34,050 bases of DNA from Rhodothermia bacterium (GCA_030428385.1 JAUIDY010000067.1:1-34050); one strand, 5' to 3'. Counted from the stretch's first letter, positions 1 to 8,501 are shown. Program-made: numbers and translations. Notes: generated from the letters alone by a model not told the origin.

Positions 1-1
1 T

Positions 2-727
2 CCTGGAGCCCAGGCTGTGGCCTTGGTGCAGGCAGGCGTAGACGTACTGCTCGATACCCAGGCTCCGCTTCCCGTCATCGATGCGCTGGAGCACGCGGTA
101 GAAACGGGCCACCTTTCCATCGAGCGGCTTCAAGAGGCGGTGCGGCGGGGGTGGTCCCTCAAACGACGGATGCTTGATCGATGGGGCGAAGGGGTCTTTT
201 TCTCTCCTGCCTCGGCTTTTTCGAACGTCCGCGTCGGCCATGCTACCCACCATTCGCTGGCCGCGACCATTGCCCACCGTGCTGTGACAACGTTTGATGC
301 CCAAACCAATGCCCTGCCGTTGTCCCCCGACGTACAGGCGTCAGTATGGTTGGTTAAGCCGTTTCGCACGCGCTTCGACCCTCCCGAGGAGCCGTTTGGC
401 GCGGCCCTCCGTGCAGCCCTCCCCAACGCCACTTTTCATCAAATCGAGCCTGAGGTTGAAGATTGGTCTCCATGGGTAGACGCCTTGTCTGTACATGAAC
501 CACTCGTGATCGCTCTTATTGCCAAACCTGCTGCCTGGCACCGCTTTGGGTTGCCTTCACACCAGCAGAATTGGATTCGTCGGCTTGTAGAACAACGTCC
601 CACGATTTTAGTGTCGCTAGGCAGTCCCTATGTATTGGATGATTTCCCTGATGCAGCAGCCCTGTTGTGTACCTTCAGCGATGTCCCTGCCTCTCAAGAA
701 GCAGCAGCCCGTGCGTTGCTTGCTTAA
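2..727 (+). CDS. Glycoside hydrolase family 3 protein, C-terminal part (5' end outside window)
   Basis: The reading frame is open at the left edge, so this is the C-terminal 241 codons of a larger gene. The visible start reads PGAQAVALVQAGVDVLL, then an alternating helix reading VIDALEHAVETGHLSIERL. This matches the last beta/alpha units of the GH3 TIM barrel in beta-N-acetylhexosaminidases. A linker and a Rossmann-like C-terminal domain follow, with the typical late motif VSLGSPYVLDDFP and the ending SQEAAARALL. Family knowledge suggests hydrolysis of beta-linked N-acetylglucosamine in cell-wall or chitin fragments. The catalytic Asp/His loop lies upstream and cannot be checked, so a NagZ-type or beta-glucosidase role remains open. 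A GTG at 17 lies in frame but falls inside the barrel and is not the start. Confidence 0.85.
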   Translation, partial: PGAQAVALVQAGVDVLLDTQAPLPVIDALEHAVETGHLSIERLQEAVRRGWSLKRRMLDRWGEGVFFSPASAFSNVRVGHATHHSLAATIAHRAVTTFDAQTNALPLSPDVQASVWLVKPFRTRFDPPEEPFGAALRAALPNATFHQIEPEVEDWSPWVDALSVHEPLVIALIAKPAAWHRFGLPSHQQNWIRRLVEQRPTILVSLGSPYVLDDFPDAAALLCTFSDVPASQEAAARALLA

Positions 728-791
728 AAAAGCGCTTTTAAAAACAAGCGGTTGTCGTTTCTTTTTTTGAACTATCCCACCCCACTGCTCG

Positions 792-852
792 TTGGAGCGG
801 TATCCCTTTTATCGAAACCCGAGTGGAAGCCACGAACCGGTTTCTGCTCCAA
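792..852 (+). promoter_or_regulatory. Candidate structured 5' leader of the PhoU-like gene
   Basis: Three nested helices can be drawn by eye. The outer one is TTGGAGC (792-798) with GCTCCAA (846-852). The middle one is GAAACC (814-819) with GGTTTC (839-844). The inner one is GTGG (823-826) with CCAC (830-833) around an AAG loop. The outer and middle helices are separated by 15 nt on the 5' side and 1 nt on the 3' side. The structure ends 16 nt before the ATG at 869 and has no U-tract, so it is not a simple terminator. It could be a cis-regulatory RNA or chance folding. No known riboswitch class was recognised. Confidence 0.35.
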
Positions 853-868
853 TCTAAGACCGTGAATT

Positions 869-1546
869 ATGGGTTTCCTAGACTTTATCACTGGCGATCA
901 GCCCCCCCTCGTAAAGCAAGCCTTTAATGATGTCAAACGCATGCTCCGTAATGGACATGAAATGTTTGCTGCTGGCACTGCGCGTCTTTTCGATAACGAA
1001 GTACTTGATGTCAACCTGAACGCGTTGGACGAGGAAATAAACCAGTGCGAGCAAGACCTGCGCCGCGTGGTACTTGAACATTTAAATGTAGACCCCAACC
1101 GTGAGCTTATTTTCAGCCTCAAGCTGATCAGTATTGTGCATGAAGCCGAGCGGATTGGGGACCTGGGCAAGTCGCTGGCCAAGATTGCGGATCTCGCCAA
1201 TCACCAGCGCATGGGTCCGCTTGTAGAACCCCTACGCGACCTGCGTACCCGCATTTTGAAGATGTTCGACCTCGCCCGCGACGGCTTCATTGCTGGCGAT
1301 GAAGCCCTGGCGCGCGAATTGATCCGGGAGCATGCCCAGATCAAGGAAACCATCACTCGTTATATCCATGACCTTTCTCAAAACAAAACCATTTCGGCCA
1401 ACGAAGCGGTGGTTTATGCTATGGGCGCACGGATGCTGAGTCGGGTCAGCTCGCACCTTGCCAATATCGCCTCCACGGTCGCCTGCCCATTCGATCAGAT
1501 CCGTCGCTCGCCCACCTGGGCCGATGGCGAAAAACAACTTTCCTAA
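869..1546 (+). CDS. PhoU domain protein
   Basis: The 225-residue all-helical protein has the length and two-repeat layout of PhoU, a cytoplasmic metal-binding regulator of phosphate uptake through Pst transporters or PhoR. The first repeat keeps the metal-cluster signature ERIGDLGKSLAKI (E94-D98). The second repeat has the matching position SRVSSHLANIAS (191-202), but the expected Glu and Asp are Ser191 and Ser195, so the second metal site looks degenerate. No pst, phoR or Na/Pi cotransporter gene is adjacent, so the partner is unknown. The ATG at 869 begins MGFLDFITGDQPP and lies just after a foldable leader. PhoU-like proteins also regulate other transporters, so the exact role is open. Confidence 0.85.
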   Translation: MGFLDFITGDQPPLVKQAFNDVKRMLRNGHEMFAAGTARLFDNEVLDVNLNALDEEINQCEQDLRRVVLEHLNVDPNRELIFSLKLISIVHEAERIGDLGKSLAKIADLANHQRMGPLVEPLRDLRTRILKMFDLARDGFIAGDEALARELIREHAQIKETITRYIHDLSQNKTISANEAVVYAMGARMLSRVSSHLANIASTVACPFDQIRRSPTWADGEKQLS

Positions 1547-1578
1547 CCCGTCCATTCTGCTGCCCAATCTAGTTTTTT

Positions 1579-2160
1579 ATGGCCCTGACGTACTCGTACT
1601 TATCCGAGTTGGGAACCTCTGCTCCCCCGTTTACCCTTCCTGCTGCCAACCCTGCCCAAGCTGGCTCCACACAGTGCAGCCTTGCAGACTTCGCCGAGGC
1701 AAAAGCCCTCGTGATTGTATTCACCTGCAACCACTGTCCCTACGCCAAACATATTGAAGACGCCCTGGTCCAGGTTGCCCAAACCTATCAGTCCAAGAGC
1801 GTGGCTTTCCTTGCCATCTCGTCCAACGATCCGGCAACATATCCAGAAGACGATTTTGCTCATATGGCCGCCCGCGCCCAGCAGAAAGCCTTTCCCTTCC
1901 CCTACTTGTTCGACGAATCGCAGGCAGTGGCACGTGCCTACGATGCCCGGTGCACCCCCGACTTTTTTGTGTACGATGCATCCCGGCGGCTTGCGTATCA
2001 CGGCCGCTTTGATGAGACACGCCCCCACCAGGGCGCGGCGCATGGCGGCGACCTCACCCAGGCACTCGATGAGCTACTGGCATCGGGTTCTGTTTCCAGC
2101 GAGCAAGTTCCGTCGATGGGGTGTAGCATCAAGTGGAAACCAGGCCATGCTCCTTCCTGA
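1579..2160 (+). CDS. Thioredoxin-fold (AhpC/TSA-type redoxin) protein
   Basis: The 193-residue protein has no signal peptide and is probably cytoplasmic. The redox motif FTCNHCPYA (CxxC, with CNHC at 50-53) follows a beta strand. It is followed by the family sequence VAFLAISSND, the conserved YDARCTPDFFVYD strand with the cis-Pro, and the terminal PSMGCSIKWKPG. This combination is typical of the widespread 'thioredoxin family protein' related to peroxiredoxin and resA folds. The expected role is a thiol oxidoreductase or peroxidase with unknown substrate. The gene begins 32 bp after the PhoU-like gene and may be cotranscribed with it. Confidence 0.88.
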   Translation: MALTYSYLSELGTSAPPFTLPAANPAQAGSTQCSLADFAEAKALVIVFTCNHCPYAKHIEDALVQVAQTYQSKSVAFLAISSNDPATYPEDDFAHMAARAQQKAFPFPYLFDESQAVARAYDARCTPDFFVYDASRRLAYHGRFDETRPHQGAAHGGDLTQALDELLASGSVSSEQVPSMGCSIKWKPGHAPS

Positions 2161-2195
2161 ACTACGCTCTCGCCTTGGTGGCGTCGCCCCACGCT

Positions 2196-2417
2196 ATGTT
2201 TGAAGACCAGGCTTTCCGTTCGTGGCCCCTCATTTTTTCAGGAGCCAGTGTGTTTGCCTTTCTTTTTGGTGCCATTGCCTTGCTCACCGAGCTACTGTTT
2301 GAAGGCTCTCTCACCGTGACACCCTTTGTATGGGGATTTGCCACGGTCGCCTTTCTGGGATATTTGGGAGCCGCCTGGATTATCCGAAAGGGAGCAGAGC
2401 CTCCCGCCCAATCATAA
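2196..2417 (+). CDS. Small membrane protein, two predicted helices
   Basis: This is a 73-residue protein of unrecognised family. Two hydrophobic segments are visible, about residues 12-34 (after RSW) and 44-66 (VTPFVWGF to WII), then a short basic and polar tail. ATG 2196 is chosen because it avoids overlap with the preceding stop at 2160 and gives a natural N-terminus, MFEDQAF. An ATG at 2133 in the same frame would add 21 residues and overlap the redoxin gene. The strong terminator at 2469 suggests it is the last gene of the unit starting at the PhoU-like gene. Confidence 0.6.
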   Translation: MFEDQAFRSWPLIFSGASVFAFLFGAIALLTELLFEGSLTVTPFVWGFATVAFLGYLGAAWIIRKGAEPPAQS

Positions 2418-2468
2418 CGATTCTTTATCAAACTGGGCGAACCTCCGCCCTTGCCATTCGTAGAGTTC

Positions 2469-2516
2469 GGAACCGCTTCCAGTTCTATTTCGGAAGCGGT
2501 TCCAAGGCCTTTTTTT
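2469..2516 (+). terminator. Rho-independent terminator
   Basis: A perfect 12-bp stem pairs GGAACCGCTTCC (2469-2480) with GGAAGCGGTTCC (2492-2503) around an 11-nt loop. It is followed by AAGGCC and seven T residues (2510-2516). It separates the upstream small-gene unit from phhA. A second small dyad, AGGCC / GGCCT (2505-2509 and 2518-2522), brackets the T-run. Confidence 0.9.
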
Positions 2517-2556
2517 CGGCCTCCGGTGTCTCAATTAACCCGATATGGAGGACTTG

Positions 2557-3393
2557 ATGATAGACAACAAAACAGCCCCTCTTCTCACACCCAACGATGA
2601 ACGATCTGCTTATGAAAAAGCAACCGTAGAAGGCGGACTGGATCCTCGTTGTATTCCCCAGGCCTTAGCCGAAACACCCCCGATAGGTGATCAAAACCGC
2701 TACCCAGCGTATTCAGCAGAAGACCAAAAGAACTGGAAGTTTTTGTTCGAGCGTCAGATGGAACTGCTTCCTGGTCGGGCAGGAGAAGCCTTCCTTCAAG
2801 GGGTCCATACGCTAGGCATGACAGCCGATCACATCCCTGCGCTTGCTGACCTCAGCCGTAACATGGAAGCCGCGACCGGCTGGCGCATTGGCCGCATCCC
2901 GGGCTTGCTGCATGAAAAAGATTTCTTTGAATTGCTGGCCAACCGCATTTTCCCCTCGACGGACTACCTCCGGGGGACCGATGAACTGGATTACACCCCG
3001 GCTCCAGACTGTTTCCATGACATGTTTGGGCACATGCCCATGCTCACCGAGCCCGCCTTTGCCGACTTCTATCAACTCTTCGGGCAGGCGGCGCTTCATG
3101 CTTCGGGCGCCAACCGGCCCCGTCTTGAACGGCTGCACTGGTTCACCGTCGAGTTTGGTCTAATCCAGCAGGACGAAGGCACCCGCATTTTTGGAGCAGG
3201 CATCCTCTCCTCTAAAAATGAAGTCGTCCATGCCCTCTCCGACCAAGTAGAAGTCCTGCCGTTCGACGCAGATGTCATTGTAGAAACCGATTACGACGTG
3301 TGGCACCTTCAAGATCGCCTGTTTGCCCTCGAATCGTTTGAGCAACTTGTGGAGGGTTTCCGGGTCTGGACCCACAAACACGGGCTGCTCTAG
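2557..3393 (+). CDS. phhA: Phenylalanine 4-monooxygenase
   Basis: The enzyme hydroxylates phenylalanine to tyrosine using O2 and tetrahydropterin at a non-haem iron. The 278-residue single-domain form is typical of bacteria. The iron ligands are visible as FHDMFGH (His154, His159) and FTVEFGL (Glu199), the 2-His-1-Glu set known from the Chromobacterium violaceum enzyme. The start is set by GGAGG at 2547-2551, five bases before ATG 2557. An in-frame ATG at 2545 overlaps this site and would add only MEDL. The gene stands alone between two terminator-like structures. No pterin carbinolamine dehydratase gene is nearby, so cofactor recycling must be encoded elsewhere. Confidence 0.95.
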   Translation: MIDNKTAPLLTPNDERSAYEKATVEGGLDPRCIPQALAETPPIGDQNRYPAYSAEDQKNWKFLFERQMELLPGRAGEAFLQGVHTLGMTADHIPALADLSRNMEAATGWRIGRIPGLLHEKDFFELLANRIFPSTDYLRGTDELDYTPAPDCFHDMFGHMPMLTEPAFADFYQLFGQAALHASGANRPRLERLHWFTVEFGLIQQDEGTRIFGAGILSSKNEVVHALSDQVEVLPFDADVIVETDYDVWHLQDRLFALESFEQLVEGFRVWTHKHGLL

Positions 3394-3401
3394 CAAAGAG
3401 A

Positions 3402-3432
3402 GGACGGATCCGTCCCGAGTTCCGTCCATTTT
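3402..3432 (+). terminator. Probable terminator after phhA
   Basis: GGACGGA (3402-3408) can pair with TCCGTCC at 3421-3427, followed by ATTTTATAGTTT. A second TCCGTCC lies immediately next to the left arm (3409-3415), so an alternative loopless palindrome is possible. The T-run is interrupted, so strength is uncertain. Confidence 0.4.
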
Positions 3433-3571
3433 ATAGTTTCTCCCTTTGGCAATGCTGCGTGGATTTGCTGGCTGATTCCCTGTTTTCTAATGATAGCAGG
3501 GTTGCGAAAGCGCGTGCTCCGTTGTTCCTTCCGGTGCCCGTAGGCGATGGAGAAAAGTCGGTATACAACTT

Positions 3572-4660
3572 ATGGCATCAAAGACCCGCGTGGGGATTCT
3601 TTTTGGGGGACGTTCCGCCGAGCATGAGGTAAGCGTGCGCTCGGCCCGATCGGTGGTGGCGGTGCTGGACCCCGGGCAATATGAAGTGGTGCCCATCGGT
3701 ATTTCCAAAAGCGGCACCTGGCATCTCGGCGACTCCGTCACGCGCCTGACCCGCAACGATTCCGCCAGCCTCGAAGTGGTGGCCGCTGCGCATGCGCCCT
3801 CCCAGGCTCCAGCCACCTTGCTGGCCCCGCTGGATGTGGTCTTTCCGGTCCTGCATGGACCGTTTGGCGAAGATGGCACCATGCAGGGACTGCTTGAACT
3901 TGCCAACGTGCCTTATGTGGGCGCAGGCGTAACGGCCTCCGCCGTAGCCATGGACAAGGTGATGTTCAAAAAGGTGATGCGTTCGCATGGGTTCCCCATC
4001 ACCCCAGAAGTCGTCGTTATGCGCCACCAGTGGGAATCCACGCCAGATATCGTACTGGATGAGATCGAGGCGGCCCTAGCGTATCCCGTCTTTGTAAAAC
4101 CCGCCAACATGGGATCGAGCGTGGGCATTAGCAAATGCAGTACCCGTCCCGAACTTGCGCGGGGCCTGCGCGAAGCCAGCCGGTACGACCGAAAACTAGT
4201 GGTGGAACAAGGCATCCCTCATGTGCGAGAGATCGAGGTAAGCGTGTTGGGCAATGATACTCCCCAGGCCGCCGTACCGGGTGAAGTACGGGCCAGCCGA
4301 GGGTTCTACGATTACGCCTCCAAATACCTTGATGAAGGCGATCAGGCCAGCCAACTGCTCATCCCTGCACCGTTGACGGAGGCTCAAACGACACAGGTTC
4401 GGCAATTTGCGGTTGATGTGTATACAGCCATCGACTGCGCAGGCATGGCCCGCGTTGATTTTCTGTTGAACGACGCCACGGGCGATTTTTTTATCAGCGA
4501 GGTAAACACCATCCCGGGCTTCACCTCCATTAGTCTGTACCCTCGTATGTGGGAGGCATCGGGCTTGTCGTACGCAGACCTCATCACCCGGCTACTTACC
4601 CTTGCGATCGAACGCCACCGGGAGCGTCAGACCGGGACCAACACGTCTTGGCATGATTAA
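3572..4660 (+). CDS. ddl: D-alanine--D-alanine ligase
   Basis: This ATP-grasp ligase joins two D-alanines for the peptidoglycan stem peptide. At 362 residues it has DdlA-type length. The N-terminal GGRSAEHEVS (12-21) is the family signature for the first D-Ala site. Further motifs are KPANMGSSVGISK in the ATP-grasp region, GMARVDFLL, and the magnesium/phosphate loop EVNTIPGFTSISLYP near the C-terminus. No clear Shine-Dalgarno precedes ATG 3572, as with many genes here. The gene overlaps murF by 8 bp, which puts consecutive pathway steps in one operon. Nothing suggests a VanA-type lactate ligase, although that was judged by eye only. Confidence 0.95.
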   Translation: MASKTRVGILFGGRSAEHEVSVRSARSVVAVLDPGQYEVVPIGISKSGTWHLGDSVTRLTRNDSASLEVVAAAHAPSQAPATLLAPLDVVFPVLHGPFGEDGTMQGLLELANVPYVGAGVTASAVAMDKVMFKKVMRSHGFPITPEVVVMRHQWESTPDIVLDEIEAALAYPVFVKPANMGSSVGISKCSTRPELARGLREASRYDRKLVVEQGIPHVREIEVSVLGNDTPQAAVPGEVRASRGFYDYASKYLDEGDQASQLLIPAPLTEAQTTQVRQFAVDVYTAIDCAGMARVDFLLNDATGDFFISEVNTIPGFTSISLYPRMWEASGLSYADLITRLLTLAIERHRERQTGTNTSWHD

Positions 4661-5963
4661 GTATTCCATCGACACCCGTACGCTGCAACCCGGCGAACAC
4701 TATGTAGCCATTCGAGGTGAGCGGTATGATGGCCATACCTTCATCCCCGACGCCTTACGCAAAGGCGCAGCGGGACTAGTGGTAGACCAACGTCCCGAAA
4801 CGGTGCCCGCCAATATCGCCCTCACGGTGGTGGACGACACGGAGCGTCACCTCGCCGAGCAGGCGCGGGACCGCCTTCTGGGGTGGAACACCGATGTCAT
4901 AGCCGTCACTGGATCGGTAGGCAAAACAACAACAAAAGCCGCACTCACAACGGTATTAGGCGAAGCCTTTCCCATCGTCGCGCCGAGAGGCAACCTGAAT
5001 ACCGTCCTGGGCCTTGCCCTCACGATCTTAAACGAACTGACCGATCCAGCACAAAAGCTGGTGGCCGAAATGGGGGCATACCAGCGCGGCAGCATTGCCC
5101 GGCTCTGCCGCTATTTCCGCCCGACCATCGCGGTGGTGACGACGGTGCAGCCCGTACACCTCGAACGTATGGGCACCATCGAAAACATCCAACTTGCCAA
5201 GCAAGAGTTGGTCGAAGCCTTGCCCGAAAGCGGCATCGCGTGCCTGAACTACGACGACCTGCGCGTACGTGCGATGGCTGACGCCTGCCAAGGTCAGGTG
5301 GTGTTTTACGGCACCGATTCCCTCGCCGACATCCGCCCCGACCGCCTCACGGTTGACGTCCCGTTGCTAGGTTCGTACGCTATCCAGACGGCCCTTTCCG
5401 TCTTTGCTGCTGGGCTGGAGTTGGGCATGAGCGAGGCTGCCCTAAATACCGGTATCGCCAAGTTAAAACCAGAGCGGGGGCGGCTGCACCGGTTACCGGG
5501 ACGCAACGGCAGCACCTTGATTGATGACACCTACAATGCCGCGCTGGCTTCCACCACGGCAGCGCTTGATGTGCTGAAGACACAACCGGCGCAGCGGCGT
5601 ATTGCCTTCCTGGGAGACATGCTGGAATTGGGTACCGAGGAGGAGCACGCCCACCAAGCCGTGGTAACACACGCCGCTGAGGTGGCGGACCTGGTGGTGC
5701 TGGTCGGCGAGCGGATGGCCAGGGCTTTCGAGGCGGTAAACCAGAAGCTGCACGCTACCCACATTCGTCTGTTTGAAACCTCAAAAGACGTCGTTGCGGC
5801 ACTGGAAGCAGGCGACGAGTACATTCCTCAGCCCGGCGATGTAGCCGTCGCCAAAGGATCTGCAGGGACCCGGATGGAACGTATTATGGCAGCCCTGCTG
5901 CACGAAGACCTGGACCCGCGTGACGTGTTGGTACGCCACTCCCCAGGCTGGCTGGAAATCTAA
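4653..5963 (+). CDS. murF: UDP-N-acetylmuramoyl-tripeptide--D-alanyl-D-alanine ligase
   Basis: MurF adds the D-Ala-D-Ala dipeptide made by Ddl to the UDP-MurNAc-tripeptide in the cytoplasm. The 436-residue product shows the Mur ligase P-loop TGSVGKTTTK (Lys91), the central-domain sequence GNLNTVLGL, and C-terminal-domain motifs DDTYNAALAST and FLGDMLELG. ATG 4653 lies inside the end of ddl, giving an 8-bp overlap that suggests translational coupling. A more upstream in-frame start at 4602 would give an unrelated 17-residue extension and is rejected. acyP begins 4 bp after its stop. Confidence 0.95.
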   Translation: MIKYSIDTRTLQPGEHYVAIRGERYDGHTFIPDALRKGAAGLVVDQRPETVPANIALTVVDDTERHLAEQARDRLLGWNTDVIAVTGSVGKTTTKAALTTVLGEAFPIVAPRGNLNTVLGLALTILNELTDPAQKLVAEMGAYQRGSIARLCRYFRPTIAVVTTVQPVHLERMGTIENIQLAKQELVEALPESGIACLNYDDLRVRAMADACQGQVVFYGTDSLADIRPDRLTVDVPLLGSYAIQTALSVFAAGLELGMSEAALNTGIAKLKPERGRLHRLPGRNGSTLIDDTYNAALASTTAALDVLKTQPAQRRIAFLGDMLELGTEEEHAHQAVVTHAAEVADLVVLVGERMARAFEAVNQKLHATHIRLFETSKDVVAALEAGDEYIPQPGDVAVAKGSAGTRMERIMAALLHEDLDPRDVLVRHSPGWLEI

Positions 5964-5967
5964 ACCG

Positions 5968-6249
5968 ATGGCTACACACGTTCGACTCACCGCCACCGTC
6001 CGAGGCCGCGTGCAAGGCGTGGGATTTCGGTATTTCACGCTTCGTCAAGCCCGAGCGCTGGGGGTGACCGGCTGGGTCCGCAATGAACCAGACCGCTCCG
6101 TGTCCCTCGAAGCCGAAGGCCCCCGGGCCAGCCTTGAGGCATTGCTTGACGCATTACGTCAAGGTCCATCAGCGGCACGGGTAACCGACGTAGACGTTCA
6201 CTGGAGACCCGCTACGGATGTGTTCATCGACTTTCGGGTTCAATACTAA
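5968..6249 (+). CDS. acyP: Acylphosphatase
   Basis: This small cytoplasmic enzyme hydrolyses acyl phosphates such as acetyl phosphate or 1,3-bisphosphoglycerate. The 93 residues match the usual family length. The signature VRGRVQGVGFR carries catalytic Arg21, and GWVRNEPD carries catalytic Asn39. The ATG lies 4 bp after the murF stop, so it is the last gene of the ddl-murF-acyP operon. No functional link to cell-wall synthesis is established. The stop codon TAA (6247-6249) touches the left end of an inverted-repeat element. Confidence 0.95.
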   Translation: MATHVRLTATVRGRVQGVGFRYFTLRQARALGVTGWVRNEPDRSVSLEAEGPRASLEALLDALRQGPSAARVTDVDVHWRPATDVFIDFRVQY

Positions 6250-6439
6250 TACCAATTCCGAAAAACTGGAGTGCAAAGTTGAAGTAGATTTCATCCCGAA
6301 CTTGTTTACTGCGTCAGTCGCTTCGCTCGTGTCGGGATCTCGACGCTGGAAGAAGAGATGCTGAAAGATCCTGAACTTGATTCAGGATCTTTCAGCATGA
6401 CACTTTCCCCAATGCACCTCCTTTTCTCGGAGATGGTAT
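6249..6439. mobile_element. MITE-like element with terminal inverted repeats
   Basis: The left end, starting ATACCA at 6249, and the reverse complement of the right end, finishing TGGTAT at 6439, align over about 30 bases. They share ATACCA, TCCGA, an A-run, GGAG and TGCA with a few mismatches. Inside lies a perfect 18-bp hairpin: ATGCTGAAAGATCCTGAA (6358-6375), loop CTTGA, and its complement at 6381-6398. There is also a weaker ATCCCGAAC / GTGTCGGGAT pair. The element has no coding capacity. Its boundaries and any target duplication (possibly TA) are uncertain. The central hairpin could also act as a bidirectional terminator between the convergent acyP and glgP genes. Confidence 0.6.
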
Positions 6440-6458
6440 AACCCGTATCCTACGCGGA

Positions 6459-8501
6459 TTATCCGATCACCTCAGGAGCAGGGGCTGCGTACATCTCGTC
6501 GATGTAGTTGCTGACCATTCGCAAGGCACTAAACTGGCGCGTAAGCGACATCATGGCACTTCGCATCCGTGCAACCCAATCCACGGGCAGTCCGTCCGTG
6601 GTGCGCCGATAGAAAGTAGGAATGACCTGGTGTTGCAAGACATTGTACAGAGCCAGCGCGTCCGTATCATCTTGCACCTGTACATCATCGAACGATGTTC
6701 CGTTGCCAATCGGCCACCCATTGGTTCCGTCGTACCCTTCCGGCCACCAGCCATCGAGAATCGACACGTTGAGGCCGCCATGCACGGCAATCTTTTGCCC
6801 ACTCGTGCCACTGGCTTCCATCGGGCGGCGCGGATTGTTCAGCCATACGTCGCAGCCCGAAACCAGCATCCGCCCCACTTCGATGTTGTAATTCTCCAAG
6901 AACACCACTTTCCCCCGAAATGCCTCGTGCTGACTCATCTCATAGATCCGCTGGATGAACCGCTTCCCTCCCTCATCGGCAGGATGGGCCTTGCCCGCAT
7001 ATATTATTTGCACGGGACGATCGGTGTCGGCAAAAAGCTGGGCCGCGCGCTCCACATCATGAAAGAGCAGCGGTGCACGTTTGTAGGTGGCAAACCGGCG
7101 GGCAAAACCGATGGTCAACGCCTCAGGATCGAGGTCGAGATCAACGTGCAGCGTCTGCGTGGGCATCCGCGCCGCAATAAAGTCGAGCAACTGTTTTCTC
7201 AATGTGGTGCGGTACTGCCACAATTCTTCGTCCGATACCTCCGAGAGCTTCGCCCAAAAACCCGGATCGAGTAGGTTCGTTTTCCAGTCGCCGAGCCGTT
7301 CTTCCAGAAAGGCACGTGCCGTTGGCACGGCCCAGGTAGATACATGAACCCCATTGGTGATGTGAGCAATCGGCACGTCGTCCACGGAGCGGTCGGGAAA
7401 CATGGCCTTCCATTGATCTCGGGCCACCTCGCCATTCAGGGCCGAGACCCCATTGGCCTGCCGCGACATCTTGAGCCCCAACACCGTCATGGTGAACATG
7501 TCCTCGTGCGACTCCACCCGTCCGTAATCCATCAGTTCGCCTTCAGAGAAGCCAAGATCGGAACGAAACGAGGCCAGATCATGCAACAGACGACCACTCC
7601 AGAAGCGGTCGTGCCCGGCAGGAACAGGCGTATGCGTAGTAAAGACGGACCGTTCGCGTACCCAGGCTTCGGCATCCGTCACGCGCTCACCCAGGTCCAT
7701 CCGTTCCCGCAACAGTTCGAGGGTCAAGAAGGCACAGTGACCTTCATTCATGTGATACACGTCGGTTTCGATCCCCAGCGCCCGCAACATCCGAACGCCG
7801 CCAATACCGAGGATAATCTCCTGCTTGAGGCGCAGTTCGTTGCCCCCCTGATACAGCTTGTGCGTCAACATGCGCAGCTCGGGCGGATTACTTTCCAGGT
7901 CGGCATCGAGTAAGAAGAGGCGCGTTTTGCCTACATCCAACCGCCATGCTTTTAGATGCACCGGCTGGTGCCCAATCGTGACCGTAGCCGTGACCGGCGA
8001 GCCATCGTCGTTGCGAACCACATACAACGGGTGCTGGCTGGGATCCAGTTGCGGATGATCATCCTGTTGCCAACCGTTCGCGTCGAAATGCTGCCGAAAG
8101 TAGCCCTCTTTCAGAAATAGCCCGATCCCTGTGAAAGGAATGCCTAGATCCGAGGTCGCCTTCGCATGGTCGCCTGCCAGAATGCCCAACCCACCGGAGT
8201 AGGTAGGCAGGCTTTCATGGAGGCCATATTCCATACAAAAATAGCTGGTCCGGGGGGCCTTGGCGTATTTGCCGGGCGTGTTCATGTAGGTCTCAAACGC
8301 CTCATAAACCGCCTTGACTTGCTTCTTAAACGAGGCATCTTCCAGCACGGCGGGGAGAGCCGCCCGCAACGTCGCAACAGGGGCGTGTCCCGACGACTGA
8401 TAAACTTCTGGGTTTAACTGCTGAAAAAGACCGAGCACTTCAGGATTCCAACTCCACCACAGGTTGGCGGCGAGGGACTCTAGCATCTCGCTGGTTTTCA
8501 T
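6459..8501 (-). CDS. glgP: Alpha-glucan phosphorylase (GT35, DUF3417 type)
   Basis: The enzyme phosphorolyses alpha-1,4-glucans such as glycogen or maltodextrin to glucose 1-phosphate, using pyridoxal phosphate. The 680-residue length fits the short bacterial/Thermus-type form. The N-terminus ESLAANLWWSWNPE is the DUF3417 signature. EYGLHESLPTYSGGLGILAG marks the phosphorylase core, and EASGTSGQKIAVHG carries the PLP lysine (Lys570). The product is cytoplasmic, with no signal peptide. No glycogen synthase or branching enzyme gene is adjacent, so regulation and pathway partners are not visible. The gene is divergent from prmC and convergent with acyP. Confidence 0.95.
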   Translation of the reverse strand: MKTSEMLESLAANLWWSWNPEVLGLFQQLNPEVYQSSGHAPVATLRAALPAVLEDASFKKQVKAVYEAFETYMNTPGKYAKAPRTSYFCMEYGLHESLPTYSGGLGILAGDHAKATSDLGIPFTGIGLFLKEGYFRQHFDANGWQQDDHPQLDPSQHPLYVVRNDDGSPVTATVTIGHQPVHLKAWRLDVGKTRLFLLDADLESNPPELRMLTHKLYQGGNELRLKQEIILGIGGVRMLRALGIETDVYHMNEGHCAFLTLELLRERMDLGERVTDAEAWVRERSVFTTHTPVPAGHDRFWSGRLLHDLASFRSDLGFSEGELMDYGRVESHEDMFTMTVLGLKMSRQANGVSALNGEVARDQWKAMFPDRSVDDVPIAHITNGVHVSTWAVPTARAFLEERLGDWKTNLLDPGFWAKLSEVSDEELWQYRTTLRKQLLDFIAARMPTQTLHVDLDLDPEALTIGFARRFATYKRAPLLFHDVERAAQLFADTDRPVQIIYAGKAHPADEGGKRFIQRIYEMSQHEAFRGKVVFLENYNIEVGRMLVSGCDVWLNNPRRPMEASGTSGQKIAVHGGLNVSILDGWWPEGYDGTNGWPIGNGTSFDDVQVQDDTDALALYNVLQHQVIPTFYRRTTDGLPVDWVARMRSAMMSLTRQFSALRMVSNYIDEMYAAPAPEVIG

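Noticed and set aside
7344-7913. 189-codon plus-strand frame inside glgP
   Set aside because: It is opposite the conserved phosphorylase core and has no independent support.
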